Below are positions 8,629-16,907 of a stretch of DNA of 64,000 nt, piece after piece. A program made the position numbers and the translations under genes. Location of the stretch: assembly GCA_013314755.1 (NCBI GenBank), contig JABUFA010000002.1:62001-126000 (forward strand). The letters are read 5' to 3'. Source of the stretch: Chthonomonadia bacterium. GTDB lineage: Bacteria; Armatimonadota; HRBIN16. Each line of letters opens with the position of its first letter. The first letter of the stretch is position 1. The notes under the pieces are model-generated. The model was not told the origin of the DNA. It saw only the letters and a program-made list of their open reading frames with translations, and made no database searches.

Positions 8629-10125
8629 ATGGGGGCGAACTGGACGGAAATCATTAACTTAACTCTGCCGCACCTGTGGCTTCTGGCGGGGGCGCTGCTG
8701 GTGCTGCTGGCTGAAGGCATCATCCCGCGCCGCTGGAACGCTGGCGGCTGGACGGCGGTAGGCGTATTTGTCATTGGCACGCTGCTGTGCACCTGGTCCA
8801 CTGCGGACGGCGAGCTGTGGGGTGGCATATACGTCTGGGACGGCTATGCCCGGATGCTGACCGCGCTGGTGATGATGATTGGCGCGCTGGTGTGCCTGTC
8901 GTCGGTGTGCTGTGAAGAATGGCAGAAGACGGGCGACCGGGGCAGTTATTATGCGCTGTTAATCCTCAGTGCGCTCGGGTTCACTCTGCTCTCTTCGGCG
9001 GGGAGCCTGCTGACGCTGTATATTACTCTGGAAATCGGCACGGTCAGCCTGTTTGCTCTCGCGGGACACCGCAAGACCGACCCTCGCAGCGGCGAAGCGG
9101 CGCTGAAACTGCTGATTGTCAGCGCGACCTCTTCAGCAATCCTGCTGTATGGCATCAGCCTGGTCTATGGGGCATACGGAACCACGCTGTACCATCAGTT
9201 GCCCGTTGGACTGCTGCCTGGCACCGGCGGCAATCAGATGGGTCTGCTGGGCGTGCTCGGCATGTTGCTGGTGCTTGGCGGGCTGGCTTTCAAGATTACC
9301 GCCGCGCCGTTCCATCTGTGGGTTGCGGATGTGTATCAGGGCGCGCCCACGCCTATCAGTGCCTTCCTCTCCACCGCGTCGAAGACCGCTGGTTTCGCGG
9401 CGATGCTTCGCCTGCTGATTATCGGACTGCATGGCGCAGAAGACACCTGGGTGACGGTGCTGGTTGCGCTTTCCGCGCTGAGCATGGTGCTGGGCAATCT
9501 GGTTGCGCTGGCACAAAGCAGTTTGAAGCGTCTGCTCGCCTATTCCAGCGTGGCTCAGGCGGGGTATCTGCTGATAGCGGTGGTGTCCGGGCTGGACCTT
9601 GGGCTGGGTGCCACGCTGTTCTACCTGCTCCTCTACGCCTTCGCCAACGCCGGCGCGTTTTTCGTGGCACAGGCTCTGATGGGCAACACCGGCAGCGAAG
9701 AGATAGACGCCCTGCGCGGACTGCGTTACCGTGCGCCCGGACTGGCTTTCGCGATGCTGGTCTTTCTGCTTTCGCTGGGCGGAATCCCCCCGCTGGCGGG
9801 TTTCTGGGGCAAACTGTACCTGTTCTGGGCAGGCGCCTCTGAAGGACACTACACCCTGGTGCTAATCGGCGCGATTACCAGCGTGATTGCGCTCTACTAC
9901 TACCTGATGGTCGCCAAGCGGATGTTCATCGATCCACCGGAGGAGGAAACCCCGTTCCGCTTCCGCCTCTCCCTCAGCGTGGCTATCGCCATCTGCGTGG
10001 TGATGACGGCGGTCATCGGCTTGTACCCGCGCCCATGGCTGGAGTGGAGTTATGCCTCCACCTTCCTGACCGCCCCACCCGACCTGCCACGCTCTGCGGA
10101 ACAGCCGCTGTCGTTATCGCGGTGA
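8629..10125 (+). CDS. nuoN: NADH-quinone oxidoreductase subunit N
   Basis: A 498-residue complex I subunit N. The conserved Glu is in LYITLEIGTVSLFAL (E135) and the TM7 Lys in GLAFKITAAPFHLWVADVYQ (K222), followed by GAPTPISAFLSTASK. Both proton-channel residues are therefore kept, unlike in the adjacent NuoM. It begins one base after the nuoM stop. It is followed by a composite hairpin repeat rather than by further nuo genes, so the L-M-N genes form a separate locus from the rest of complex I. Confidence 0.93.
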   Translation: MGANWTEIINLTLPHLWLLAGALLVLLAEGIIPRRWNAGGWTAVGVFVIGTLLCTWSTADGELWGGIYVWDGYARMLTALVMMIGALVCLSSVCCEEWQKTGDRGSYYALLILSALGFTLLSSAGSLLTLYITLEIGTVSLFALAGHRKTDPRSGEAALKLLIVSATSSAILLYGISLVYGAYGTTLYHQLPVGLLPGTGGNQMGLLGVLGMLLVLGGLAFKITAAPFHLWVADVYQGAPTPISAFLSTASKTAGFAAMLRLLIIGLHGAEDTWVTVLVALSALSMVLGNLVALAQSSLKRLLAYSSVAQAGYLLIAVVSGLDLGLGATLFYLLLYAFANAGAFFVAQALMGNTGSEEIDALRGLRYRAPGLAFAMLVFLLSLGGIPPLAGFWGKLYLFWAGASEGHYTLVLIGAITSVIALYYYLMVAKRMFIDPPEEETPFRFRLSLSVAIAICVVMTAVIGLYPRPWLEWSYASTFLTAPPDLPRSAEQPLSLSR

Positions 10126-10139
10126 AGGATTTTTTCAGA

Positions 10140-10295
10140 CAACCTTGCAATTGGAAATTGCAGGCTACACAAGACAAAACCTGCTGACGCAGGTTAAGGT
10201 TTTGCTGAAGCAAGCTTCAGCACTCCAAAAAGGTTAGCCTCCGCAGGAGGCTTCGTTATGAGTAGCCCGCAACTTCTAGTTGCAGGGTTGCTTTT
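10140..10295 (+). repeat. Composite five-hairpin intergenic repeat, copy A (orientation +)
   Basis: Five perfect or near-perfect short palindromes follow each other. H1 is GCAATT-GGA-AATTGC (10147-10161) and H2 is ACCTGC-TGAC-GCAGGT (about 10179-10195). H3 is GCTGAAGCAAGCTTCAGC (10204-10221) and H4 is AGCCTCC-GCA-GGAGGCT (10236-10252). H5 is GCAACT-TCT-AGTTGC (10269-10283). The linkers GGCTACAC, CACTCCAAA and TAGCC recur in the other copies. The ends (H1 and H5) are related as inverted repeats. The element fills most of the gap between nuoN and the PhyH gene. Short reading frames across it are artefacts of the repeat. Confidence 0.9.
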
Positions 10296-10403
10296 TCTCC
10301 CCTGCCGTCTTGGGTAGCCTGGGATGTCCTCATCCTTGCAGGATTCTTCATTTTCCTTCGCAAAATAAGAGGCTATCATTACCATTTTACGGAGGTCGCA
10401 TCC

Positions 10404-11138
10404 ATGCAGGCACGAAAGCTCACGCCCGCCGAACTGAAACACTACGAAGAGCAGGGATACCTGGTGTACGGCAAAATCCTCACCGATGAGGAACTGCACG
10501 AACTGCGCACCTATGTGGACGACCTGATTGCCAGCCTGCCGCCAGGGCGCCGCCCAGAAGGGCTGGACCATCCCCACTTCGACGACCCCTACCTGATGAA
10601 ATGGTGCCAGCACCCGCGCATTCTGGACGTGGTGGAACAGATTATTGGTCCCAATATTGTGCTCTTCTCCAGCCACTTTATCGCCAAGCCGGGCGGGGAT
10701 GGACTGCCCGTGCCCTGGCACCAGGACGCCACCTACTGGCCCCTTTCGCCCATGAAGGTGGTCACCGTCTGGCTGGCAGTGGATGACTCGGATGCGGAGA
10801 ACGGCTGTATGCAGGTCATTCCGGGCACGCATCGAATGGGAGCGGTACAGCATCACCGGGTAGACGACCCGTCGCGCTACGTGCTGGACCTGGAGACCGA
10901 GGTGGACGAATCAAAGGCAGTGGACATCGTGCTGAAAGCAGGCGAGATGTCCCTGCACGATGCGTGGCTTCTGCACGGTTCCAAAGCCAATCATTCGCCC
11001 CGCCGACGGTGCGGTTACACCATGCGTTACATGCCGACAGAGGTGGTTCTGGATCGCACGAAGTGGCCCGATTGGAAGCTGTGGCTGGTGCGCGGGGAGG
11101 ATAGAGAGGGTAACAATCGGTACGAGAACGCAGGGTAA
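10404..11138 (+). CDS. Phytanoyl-CoA dioxygenase (PhyH) family oxygenase
   Basis: A 244-residue Fe(II)/2-oxoglutarate oxygenase of the PhyH family. The iron-binding HxD is in PWHQDATYWPL (H106, D108) and the distal His in DAWLLHGSKANHSP (H191). The Arg a few residues later (about R201) is the probable 2-oxoglutarate ligand. The segment VIPGTHRMG is typical of the family. The start is supported by GGAGGT 7 bases upstream of the ATG. The gene stands alone after a repeat region. Family members hydroxylate varied lipids and small molecules, so the substrate is open. Confidence 0.88.
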   Translation: MQARKLTPAELKHYEEQGYLVYGKILTDEELHELRTYVDDLIASLPPGRRPEGLDHPHFDDPYLMKWCQHPRILDVVEQIIGPNIVLFSSHFIAKPGGDGLPVPWHQDATYWPLSPMKVVTVWLAVDDSDAENGCMQVIPGTHRMGAVQHHRVDDPSRYVLDLETEVDESKAVDIVLKAGEMSLHDAWLLHGSKANHSPRRRCGYTMRYMPTEVVLDRTKWPDWKLWLVRGEDREGNNRYENAG

Positions 11139-11252
11139 CGGAGATTTTTCGAAAAATCCTCTGTGGGCTGTCACATTTCGCAGGGTGGCGTCGATTTAAT
11201 ATTATGGATATGCGGGAAAGGCAAAGTGTTTTGCTGCAAGGAGGTATAAACC

Positions 11253-11738
11253 ACGCAAAGACCTATTCGTCTGCTAACAACAGCGCTGGTGTTGACGCTG
11301 GCAAATCTTGTGATGTTGCCACAAACCGTGCGCGCACTTGTTCCAAACGGAGTTTTGGAGGGAAAGGCAGATGCAGCCCCAAGCGACACGTGTGGAGGCA
11401 CCCGTGGAACCGTTGGAGCAAGCGGAACAACTAGTGGTAACGGTTCCACCATAATCGTGGTCCCCAACCAAGCAGTGGACTGCACAGGGTGCAGGAAAAT
11501 ATATAATGAAGAGCAACAATGGTGCAATGCCAGTCTGTACTGCAGCTCCCCGCCCTATAGGCTGCTCGTGCGAAATAAATGCTGGTACAACTGCGGTGAC
11601 GGAAACGTATATGTCTATTGTCCTCTTAGGTGGCAGCCTACAAATCTCTGCTGCAGTCCGGGCAGATATACGGAGCCTCCTTGCGACAGTTCAGGACAGA
11701 TAATGTGCACAAGCGTCGCACCGGGCAGTTGTCCTTAA
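11253..11738 (+). CDS. Cys-rich secreted protein, apparent ACG start
   Basis: The frame encodes a short N-terminal basic segment (QRPIR), a hydrophobic stretch ending VMLPQTVRA, and then a mature part with about 13 cysteines in the last 90 residues (patterns CTGC, NCGDG, LCC). This looks like a Sec signal peptide followed by a disulfide-rich domain. The first ATG-like start in frame is GTG at 11289, inside the hydrophobic stretch, which would destroy the signal peptide. A strong AGGAGG lies at 11239-11244, and the codon at the ideal distance is ACG at 11253. The frame is closed by TAA at 11247. The start is therefore either a rare ACG or a mutated or misread ATG. No family is recognised. It is followed closely by a membrane protein and a pseudopilin. 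Confidence 0.5.
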   Translation, partial: TQRPIRLLTTALVLTLANLVMLPQTVRALVPNGVLEGKADAAPSDTCGGTRGTVGASGTTSGNGSTIIVVPNQAVDCTGCRKIYNEEQQWCNASLYCSSPPYRLLVRNKCWYNCGDGNVYVYCPLRWQPTNLCCSPGRYTEPPCDSSGQIMCTSVAPGSCP

Positions 11739-11751
11739 GAGCGGGACAAAG

Positions 11752-12240
11752 ATGCAAGCCGCAGTATGGTTGGCAGCGATTACCCTCGGGATGGCGACCT
11801 ACATCGTGCGAAAGATGATACAGGTCTCCCTGACCGGGGCGTTGTATACGGTATGGGCAGGTCCCTACCCGCCGTACCTGAAGGCACCGACTCCTTTGCA
11901 GGAGGTCCAGATGCACCTTCTGAACTGGTGGCATCACCTGTCGTGGCAGGAGTGGCTGACCATTACCGCCTTCGGGGCTATCACAGCAGTTTTACTGCGT
12001 GTTCGGTATCGAAACCCAGCCAGTCGTCTGCTGTGCAGTCCATGGTTCATCCCAGCGCTGGCACTTTTGATCGTATACATAGACTATCCGCTTCATCAAT
12101 GGATACAGCGAACAGGTATCGTGTGGCTGGGTTTCTTGCTCTTGATGGCGCTGGTGTTTGCAATCAACCTTATCTGGATCGGGCTACTGGAACAGCTCTT
12201 ACCCATCTTAGAAGGGAGAATGACAGAATGGTTCTCATGA
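11752..12240 (+). CDS. Small multi-pass membrane protein of unknown function
   Basis: A 162-residue protein with about four hydrophobic helices: residues 3-18, 66-81, 97-108 and 121-146. It starts 13 bases after the Cys-rich gene and overlaps the pseudopilin gene by 13 bases, so the three are probably co-expressed. No conserved family or catalytic motif is recognisable. It may help insert or process its secreted neighbours, but this is only a guess from position. Confidence 0.6.
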   Translation: MQAAVWLAAITLGMATYIVRKMIQVSLTGALYTVWAGPYPPYLKAPTPLQEVQMHLLNWWHHLSWQEWLTITAFGAITAVLLRVRYRNPASRLLCSPWFIPALALLIVYIDYPLHQWIQRTGIVWLGFLLLMALVFAINLIWIGLLEQLLPILEGRMTEWFS

Positions 12241-12887
12241 AACGAACAGCGTTTACCGTCTTGGAACTGCTTGTAGTGATTGTGATTATTCTGTTGATAG
12301 CGGCGCTGATGTTTCCTGTGTTCTCCAGCGTGCGCAAACGGGCGCGCGAGACTTCCTGTATCAACAACCTGCGCCAGATATACGCGGCGTGGAGCCTGTA
12401 CACCAGCGACCACGACGGCACTCCACCCTGGGATTTCCACATGCTTGTGCCCTACATCAAATCCCGCGAGGTACTGTTATGTCCAGACGACGTTTACGGC
12501 GGTTTCAACTCCGATACTACTGCCAGAGCGGGATTGCCCGTCAGCTACGATTATAAAGCGTTCATGTTCGAACGGGTTCTGCCCAGGCCCTTTCAGCTGA
12601 TCCGTGATGCAGATCCCAATTTCGGCTTCTTACTCTGCTATCTGCATGGTCGTCTCTACGACGCTCGTATCGGTGGAAAGCCAACGGAAGCAAATTACTG
12701 CGGCAAAGTGCTGCGCGTGCGGCGGGACGGCTCTGTAAAGGCTGTGGACGTCCCCCTGCGAAGATACGAATATGGACAGGGACGATGCATGTGGGAATTA
12801 CTCACGGACGAACCAATGCCCAAAGATTACGGGCAGATGGATAGTATTGGCAAACTCTGCGCGGGCGAGATAGTTTGCGCAAGGTAA
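12228..12887 (+). CDS. Prepilin-type N-terminal cleavage/methylation domain protein
   Basis: The N-terminus MVLMKRTAFTVLELLVVIVI is a type IV prepilin-like leader with the processing motif before FTVLELL, then a hydrophobic helix. The rest (INNLRQIYAAWSLYTSDHDG) is typical of pseudopilins of the DUF1559/H-X9-DG class common in Planctomycetes and Armatimonadota. The start at 12228 is chosen because GGGAG lies about 10 bases upstream. A longer open frame back to 11766 has no leader-like start and overlaps the membrane gene. The length is 219 residues. It probably sits at the cell surface or in a type II secretion or pilus assembly. Confidence 0.8.
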   Translation: MVLMKRTAFTVLELLVVIVIILLIAALMFPVFSSVRKRARETSCINNLRQIYAAWSLYTSDHDGTPPWDFHMLVPYIKSREVLLCPDDVYGGFNSDTTARAGLPVSYDYKAFMFERVLPRPFQLIRDADPNFGFLLCYLHGRLYDARIGGKPTEANYCGKVLRVRRDGSVKAVDVPLRRYEYGQGRCMWELLTDEPMPKDYGQMDSIGKLCAGEIVCAR

Positions 12888-12951
12888 GTCACGAGGGAGG
12901 GGAACACGACTCCCTTGATTTCCGCCTGTCTTTCCTGTATATTATTTGCTC

Positions 12952-13044
12952 GGAGAGGTCGCATAGTGGCCTAGTGCGCCCGCCTCGAAAGCGGGTACCC
13001 TGCGAAGAGCGGGGTCGCGGGTTCGAATCCCGCCCTCTCCGCCA
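12952..13044 (+). tRNA. tRNA-Ser (anticodon CGA)
   Basis: A class II tRNA of 93 bases including an encoded CCA. The acceptor stem GGAGAGG pairs with CCTCTCC. The anticodon stem-loop is CCCGC-CTCGAAA-GCGGG, giving anticodon CGA (serine, UCG codons). A long variable arm (TACCCTGCGAAGAGCGGGG region) separates it from the T arm, which contains GGTTCGAATCC. The discriminator is G, as usual for serine. Confidence 0.96.
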
Positions 13045-13104
13045 TTTTGTACCCAAGTGCATCATCGCGTGACCACCGTACCCGAAGGGAAAGACTGGCA
13101 GTCC

Positions 13105-14097
13105 ATGCTCCACCGTTTTATGCAGACGGTGCCTGACCCCTCGCACCTGCGCCTCAACGAGCCTCTTGCCCAGTATACCACCCTGCGCGTGGGCGGTCCC
13201 GCTGACCTGTTCTATCGCGCCACCGAGGTGGAGGAGTTCGCCCAGGTGGTCATTTCGGCACACCAGATGAACATCCCGACCTTCATCCTTGGGCTGGGCA
13301 GTAACCTGCTGGTCAGCGACAGGGGCATCCGCGGGCTGGTGGTGTACAACTGCTGTCGGCGCATCCGCGTGGGCGAGCTCACCTATTCCGAATCGGGCGC
13401 TTCGTTCCAGCAGCTCTTCCTGAAAACCGCGCAGGCGGGGCTGTCGGGGCTGGAGTTTGCGGTGGGCATTCCCGGCACGGTCGGCGGCGCGCTGGTCTCG
13501 AACGCGGGCGCGTTTCGCGAGAATATCTGCGACCTCGTGGAGAACATTGATATCGTCGTGGAGGGAGAACGCAAGCTGGTGGGCAAAGAGTGGATGCAGT
13601 TCTCGTATCGCGACAGTATCCTGCGCCGCCCCAACCCTCCACGTGCGGCTATTCTGGCGGTAACCCTGCGCCTGCGTCCGGGCGACCGTCGCCAGATTTT
13701 CGCCAAAGCGCGTGAACTGCAACGCTGGCGCATCGAGCGACAGCCCCCTAACCCCTCGGCGGGCAGCTTTTTCAAGAACGTGTACGACGCGGAACTGGCA
13801 CAGCGTCTGCCGAACCTGCCCCCTGCGCTGAAGGAGGCTGGCGTCGTGCCGGCGGGCTACCTGATTGCCGAAGCGGGGCTGAAGGGACTGCGTATCGGTG
13901 GGGCGATGGTCTCGCCAAAGCACGCCAACTTTCTCATCAACGCCGGCGGGGCAACCGCTACCGACCTGCGCCGCCTCGCCGACATGGTGAAGCAGACGGT
14001 GTACGAAAAGTTCGGCGTGGTGCTGGAAGAGGAGGTGCTGACCGTCGGCGAATGGGATGCACCAGACGTTTCGCGGGCTAGCTCCGCTGTGCTATAA
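13105..14097 (+). CDS. murB: UDP-N-acetylmuramate dehydrogenase
   Basis: A flavoprotein of peptidoglycan synthesis that reduces UDP-GlcNAc-enolpyruvate to UDP-MurNAc. FAD-binding patterns are LRVGGPADLFY, GLGSNLLVSDRGIRG and GIPGTVGGALVSNAGAF. Active-site regions are FSYRDSIL, the Ser in NPSAGSFFKN, and AEAGLKGLRIGGA followed by KHANFLIN. The frame is open to a GTG at 13057, just after the tRNA. The ATG at 13105, with GAAGGGA upstream, gives a more usual N-terminus of 330 residues, so it is preferred. The stop overlaps a TATAAT box that probably serves the next gene. Confidence 0.93.
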   Translation: MLHRFMQTVPDPSHLRLNEPLAQYTTLRVGGPADLFYRATEVEEFAQVVISAHQMNIPTFILGLGSNLLVSDRGIRGLVVYNCCRRIRVGELTYSESGASFQQLFLKTAQAGLSGLEFAVGIPGTVGGALVSNAGAFRENICDLVENIDIVVEGERKLVGKEWMQFSYRDSILRRPNPPRAAILAVTLRLRPGDRRQIFAKARELQRWRIERQPPNPSAGSFFKNVYDAELAQRLPNLPPALKEAGVVPAGYLIAEAGLKGLRIGGAMVSPKHANFLINAGGATATDLRRLADMVKQTVYEKFGVVLEEEVLTVGEWDAPDVSRASSAVL

Positions 14098-14098
14098 T
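14089..14098 (+). promoter_or_regulatory. Extended -10 promoter element before the Uma2 gene
   Basis: TGTGCTATAAT ends at 14098 and combines an extended -10 TG with a perfect TATAAT. It is 20 bases before the Uma2 ATG and overlaps the murB stop. No good -35 is seen. The same TGTGCTATAAT string precedes the nicotinamidase gene at 17603-17613. Confidence 0.5.
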
Positions 14099-14117
14099 TG
14101 GGGACAGGTGATGACAC

Positions 14118-14783
14118 ATGGCATTGCAGAGTGCTTTGAGGCAGATACACTATCCGGAAAGCGATGGAAAGCCCATAGCGGATAACACGAGGCAGCTGGA
14201 AACCATTGTCTACCTGTATGACAACCTGTCCGCCCTTTTTGCCGAGCGTGAAGACGTGTTTGTCGCCGCCGACCTGCTTTGGTATCCGGTGGAGGGACAT
14301 CCCGAGATCTGCACGGCGCCGGACGTGTTTGTGGCGATTGGTCGCCCCAAAGGACATCGCGGACGTTATCTGCAGTGGGAAGAGGGGAACATAGCCCCTC
14401 AGGTGGTGTTCGAGGTGGTCTCGCCAAGCAATCAGGTGGGCGATCTGGTGGAAAAGTTTCGATTCTATGAACGGTATGGCGTGCAGGAGTATTACGTGTA
14501 CAATCCGCAGGCGGGAACGCTGGACGGCTGGATACGGCGTAACGGGTCGCTGACTCGCGTGAACGAGATGAACGGCTGGGTCAGTCCCTTGCTGGGGGTT
14601 CGTTTCGGACTGGAGAACGGGGAGCTGTCCCTGTACCGCCCCGATGGTGAACCGTTTGTGCCCTATGTGGAACTGCGCCGCCGGTATGAGCAGGCTCAGC
14701 ACGAGGCAGACTACCAGCGTCAGCGGGCGGAGCGACTGGCTCAACGCCTGCGGGAACTGGGTATTGAGGTGGACGAAGCATGA
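14118..14783 (+). CDS. Uma2 family endonuclease-like protein (DUF820)
   Basis: A 221-residue protein of the Uma2/DUF820 family, a PD-(D/E)XK nuclease fold. The acidic residues expected at the active site are in TAPDVFVAI (D) and FEVVSPSN (E), near residues 72 and 97. A charged, probably coiled C-terminus (QAQHEADYQRQRAERLAQRL) is common in the family. The family is spread by duplication in cyanobacteria and other phyla and its biological role is unclear. Its stop overlaps the start of the nitrilase gene, so it may be transcribed with the NAD genes. Confidence 0.85.
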   Translation: MALQSALRQIHYPESDGKPIADNTRQLETIVYLYDNLSALFAEREDVFVAADLLWYPVEGHPEICTAPDVFVAIGRPKGHRGRYLQWEEGNIAPQVVFEVVSPSNQVGDLVEKFRFYERYGVQEYYVYNPQAGTLDGWIRRNGSLTRVNEMNGWVSPLLGVRFGLENGELSLYRPDGEPFVPYVELRRRYEQAQHEADYQRQRAERLAQRLRELGIEVDEA

Positions 14784-15682
14784 AGATTCGCGTGGTGGCG
14801 GTGCAATTCAAGCCGCGCAAAGGCGATGTGGAACACAATCTGGACCGCGTGGCGGAGGTGCTTCAGCAGGTATGCGAGGAGAACATCCCCGCCGACGTAG
14901 TGGTGTTCCCCGAAACCATTCTGTCGGGCTATTTTCTGGAAGGTGGCGTGCGCGAAGCGGCGCGCCCGCGCGAGCAGGTGCTGACGGAGCTGGTGCGACG
15001 CTACCAGCCGTTTGCCCGCCCCGAACCGCTGGATGTGGTGCTTGGGTTTTATGAGCTGTGGCACGGGAAGTACTACAACTCCGCCCTCTACCTGACGCTG
15101 GAGCGCGAAGCCGAACGGTGCCGCATCGTGCACACGCATCGCAAGTTCTTCCTGCCCACCTACGGCGTGTTTCAGGAGAAACGTTTTGTGGCGCGAGGGA
15201 GAAATATTGAGGTTTTTCGCACACGCTTTGGTCCCGCCACCGTATTAATCTGTGAGGACGTGTGGCACTCCATCACGGGAGCCATTGCGGCGTTAAAGGG
15301 CGCCGAGGTGTTCTACGTGATTGCCGCCTCGCCCGGGCGCGGCTTTCACGGCGAGAACGTGGGCAACGTGATGAAGTGGCAGGAGATCCTGTGCAATATG
15401 GCGGAAGAGCATGGGATATGGGTGGTGAACGCCAGCCTGGTGGGCTTCGAGGGCGGCAAAGGCTTCGTTGGCAATTCGATGGTGGTGAACCCATTCGGAC
15501 AGGTGGTGGTATCTGCCCCGCTGATGAAGGAGGCGATGGTTACCGCCACCATCGACACCGAAGAGATAGCCATCGCCCGCGCCAACGCCCCCCTGCTGGC
15601 AGACCTGGAGTCGGGGCTGGCAGACCTCTTGATAGAGATGCAGGAGATTGCCTCCGAGCAACACGCGAGGGACCGACAATGA
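14780..15682 (+). CDS. Carbon-nitrogen hydrolase, probable glutaminase partner of NadE
   Basis: A 300-residue nitrilase-superfamily enzyme. The catalytic triad is visible: Glu in VVFPETILSGY, Lys in HRKFFLPTYGVFQE and Cys in TVLICEDVWH. The PTYGVFQEKRF segment is typical of the glutaminase domain of glutamine-dependent NAD synthetases. Its stop overlaps the nadE start (ATGA), so it probably supplies ammonia from glutamine to NadE as a separate polypeptide. This partner role is inferred from sequence type and position. An independent amidase remains possible. Confidence 0.8.
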   Translation: MKIRVVAVQFKPRKGDVEHNLDRVAEVLQQVCEENIPADVVVFPETILSGYFLEGGVREAARPREQVLTELVRRYQPFARPEPLDVVLGFYELWHGKYYNSALYLTLEREAERCRIVHTHRKFFLPTYGVFQEKRFVARGRNIEVFRTRFGPATVLICEDVWHSITGAIAALKGAEVFYVIAASPGRGFHGENVGNVMKWQEILCNMAEEHGIWVVNASLVGFEGGKGFVGNSMVVNPFGQVVVSAPLMKEAMVTATIDTEEIAIARANAPLLADLESGLADLLIEMQEIASEQHARDRQ

Positions 15683-16542
15683 ACCGATTAGAAGTGGTCA
15701 AAGCACCTGAGCGCACACACGATGCGGAAGAGCTGCTGCGCATCAACGCGCCGCTGGTCACCGAGTGGCTGGTGGAGTTCCTGCGCGACGAGATGATTCG
15801 GCGGCGAGGCTTCCGTCGGGCGGTGGTTGGACTGTCGGGGGGCGTGGATTCGTCGGTGACGGCGTTTCTATGCGCACGCGCGCTGGGACCTGAAAACGTG
15901 TGGGGCATCCGAATGCCCTACCGCACCAGCAGCGCCGAAAGCCTCGAGCACGCGCAGCTGGTGATTGACCAGCTGGGCATCAACTCGCGCACAATAGACA
16001 TCACCCCGGCGGTGGACGGCTACCTGCAGTATGAACCCGATGCCGACGGCAGGCGGCGCGGCAACGTGATGGCGCGAATGCGCATGATTGTGCTGTTTGA
16101 CCTCTCCGCCGCGCTGAACGCCCTGCCAGTGGGCACGGGCAACAAAACCGAGCGGCTGTTCGGCTACTTCACCTGGCACGCGGACGATTCGCCGCCGATT
16201 AACCCGCTGGGCGACCTGTTCAAAACGCAGGTATGGCAGCTCGCGCGGTATCTGGGCGTGCCCGAGGTGATTGTCTCCAAGCCCGCTACCGCCGACCTGA
16301 TTGTCGGACAGACGGACGAGGACGACCTGGGCATCTCCTACCATCTCGCCGACCAGATACTGTACTTCCTTCTGCGCGGGTACCGCGTGGAACAGATTGA
16401 GGAGATGGGCTATCCGCGCGAGAAGATACTGCTGGTGAAAGGCAGGCTGGAGAGCACCCACTGGAAGCGTCACCTGCCCACCACAGCGATGCTCTCCACC
16501 ACCTCCATCAACGACTACTACCTGCGCCCGGTGGACTATTGA
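15679..16542 (+). CDS. nadE: NAD+ synthetase, synthetase domain only
   Basis: A 287-residue NH3-type NAD synthetase that amidates nicotinic acid adenine dinucleotide to NAD+. The ATP pyrophosphatase P-loop is VVGLSGGVDSSVTAF. Substrate-site patterns include GTGNKTERLFGYFTWHADDS and NPLGDLFKTQVWQLARYLGVP. It overlaps the upstream glutaminase-like gene by 4 bases. Together they make a split version of what is one fused protein in many bacteria. The longer frame upstream is the same frame read through the nitrilase gene and is not real. Confidence 0.93.
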   Translation: MNRLEVVKAPERTHDAEELLRINAPLVTEWLVEFLRDEMIRRRGFRRAVVGLSGGVDSSVTAFLCARALGPENVWGIRMPYRTSSAESLEHAQLVIDQLGINSRTIDITPAVDGYLQYEPDADGRRRGNVMARMRMIVLFDLSAALNALPVGTGNKTERLFGYFTWHADDSPPINPLGDLFKTQVWQLARYLGVPEVIVSKPATADLIVGQTDEDDLGISYHLADQILYFLLRGYRVEQIEEMGYPREKILLVKGRLESTHWKRHLPTTAMLSTTSINDYYLRPVDY

Positions 16543-16907
16543 TGTACGATTTGATGGTAGAGCCTGAAGATGAAGACACCGAATGGTGCTGGCAGGAGGT
16601 GGAGGGTGCACTGCAGGCTATCGGCATCCTGCCGGTGGGAGGGACGTGTCTGCCCGCCAACGCTGAGGGCACAGTGTGGGTAGACGTTGGCTCGCTTGAC
16701 AGCCCGGCTGTCATGCTTATCGCCGTTCGAGCAAAGGTGGACAGGCGGGTGGAGACCATACGGCAGGCTCTGGACATCGCTTTTCATCTGGCGGACCGAC
16801 TGGGCGGCATCGTGATTGACATGCAGTTCGGCGCGCGTATCATGCCGGAAAACCGTGAGTGGATTGAAAACGAGTTCATACGCGAGGGGAGCATACGGCG
16901 GTCCTGA
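16542..16907 (+). CDS. Small soluble protein of unknown function
   Basis: A 121-residue acidic protein starting at an ATG that overlaps the nadE stop (TGATG) and ending on the start of the next gene. No family is recognised. The middle reads WVDVGSLDSPAVMLIAVRAKV, a beta-strand-rich pattern, and no catalytic motif is apparent. Tight coupling to nadE suggests co-expression with NAD biosynthesis. Confidence 0.6.
   Translation: MYDLMVEPEDEDTEWCWQEVEGALQAIGILPVGGTCLPANAEGTVWVDVGSLDSPAVMLIAVRAKVDRRVETIRQALDIAFHLADRLGGIVIDMQFGARIMPENREWIENEFIREGSIRRS

Noticed and set aside
11766-12887. 373-codon frame as one protein
   Set aside because: The prepilin leader starts at 12228 with a ribosome-binding site. 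The part before it overlaps the membrane gene in another frame.
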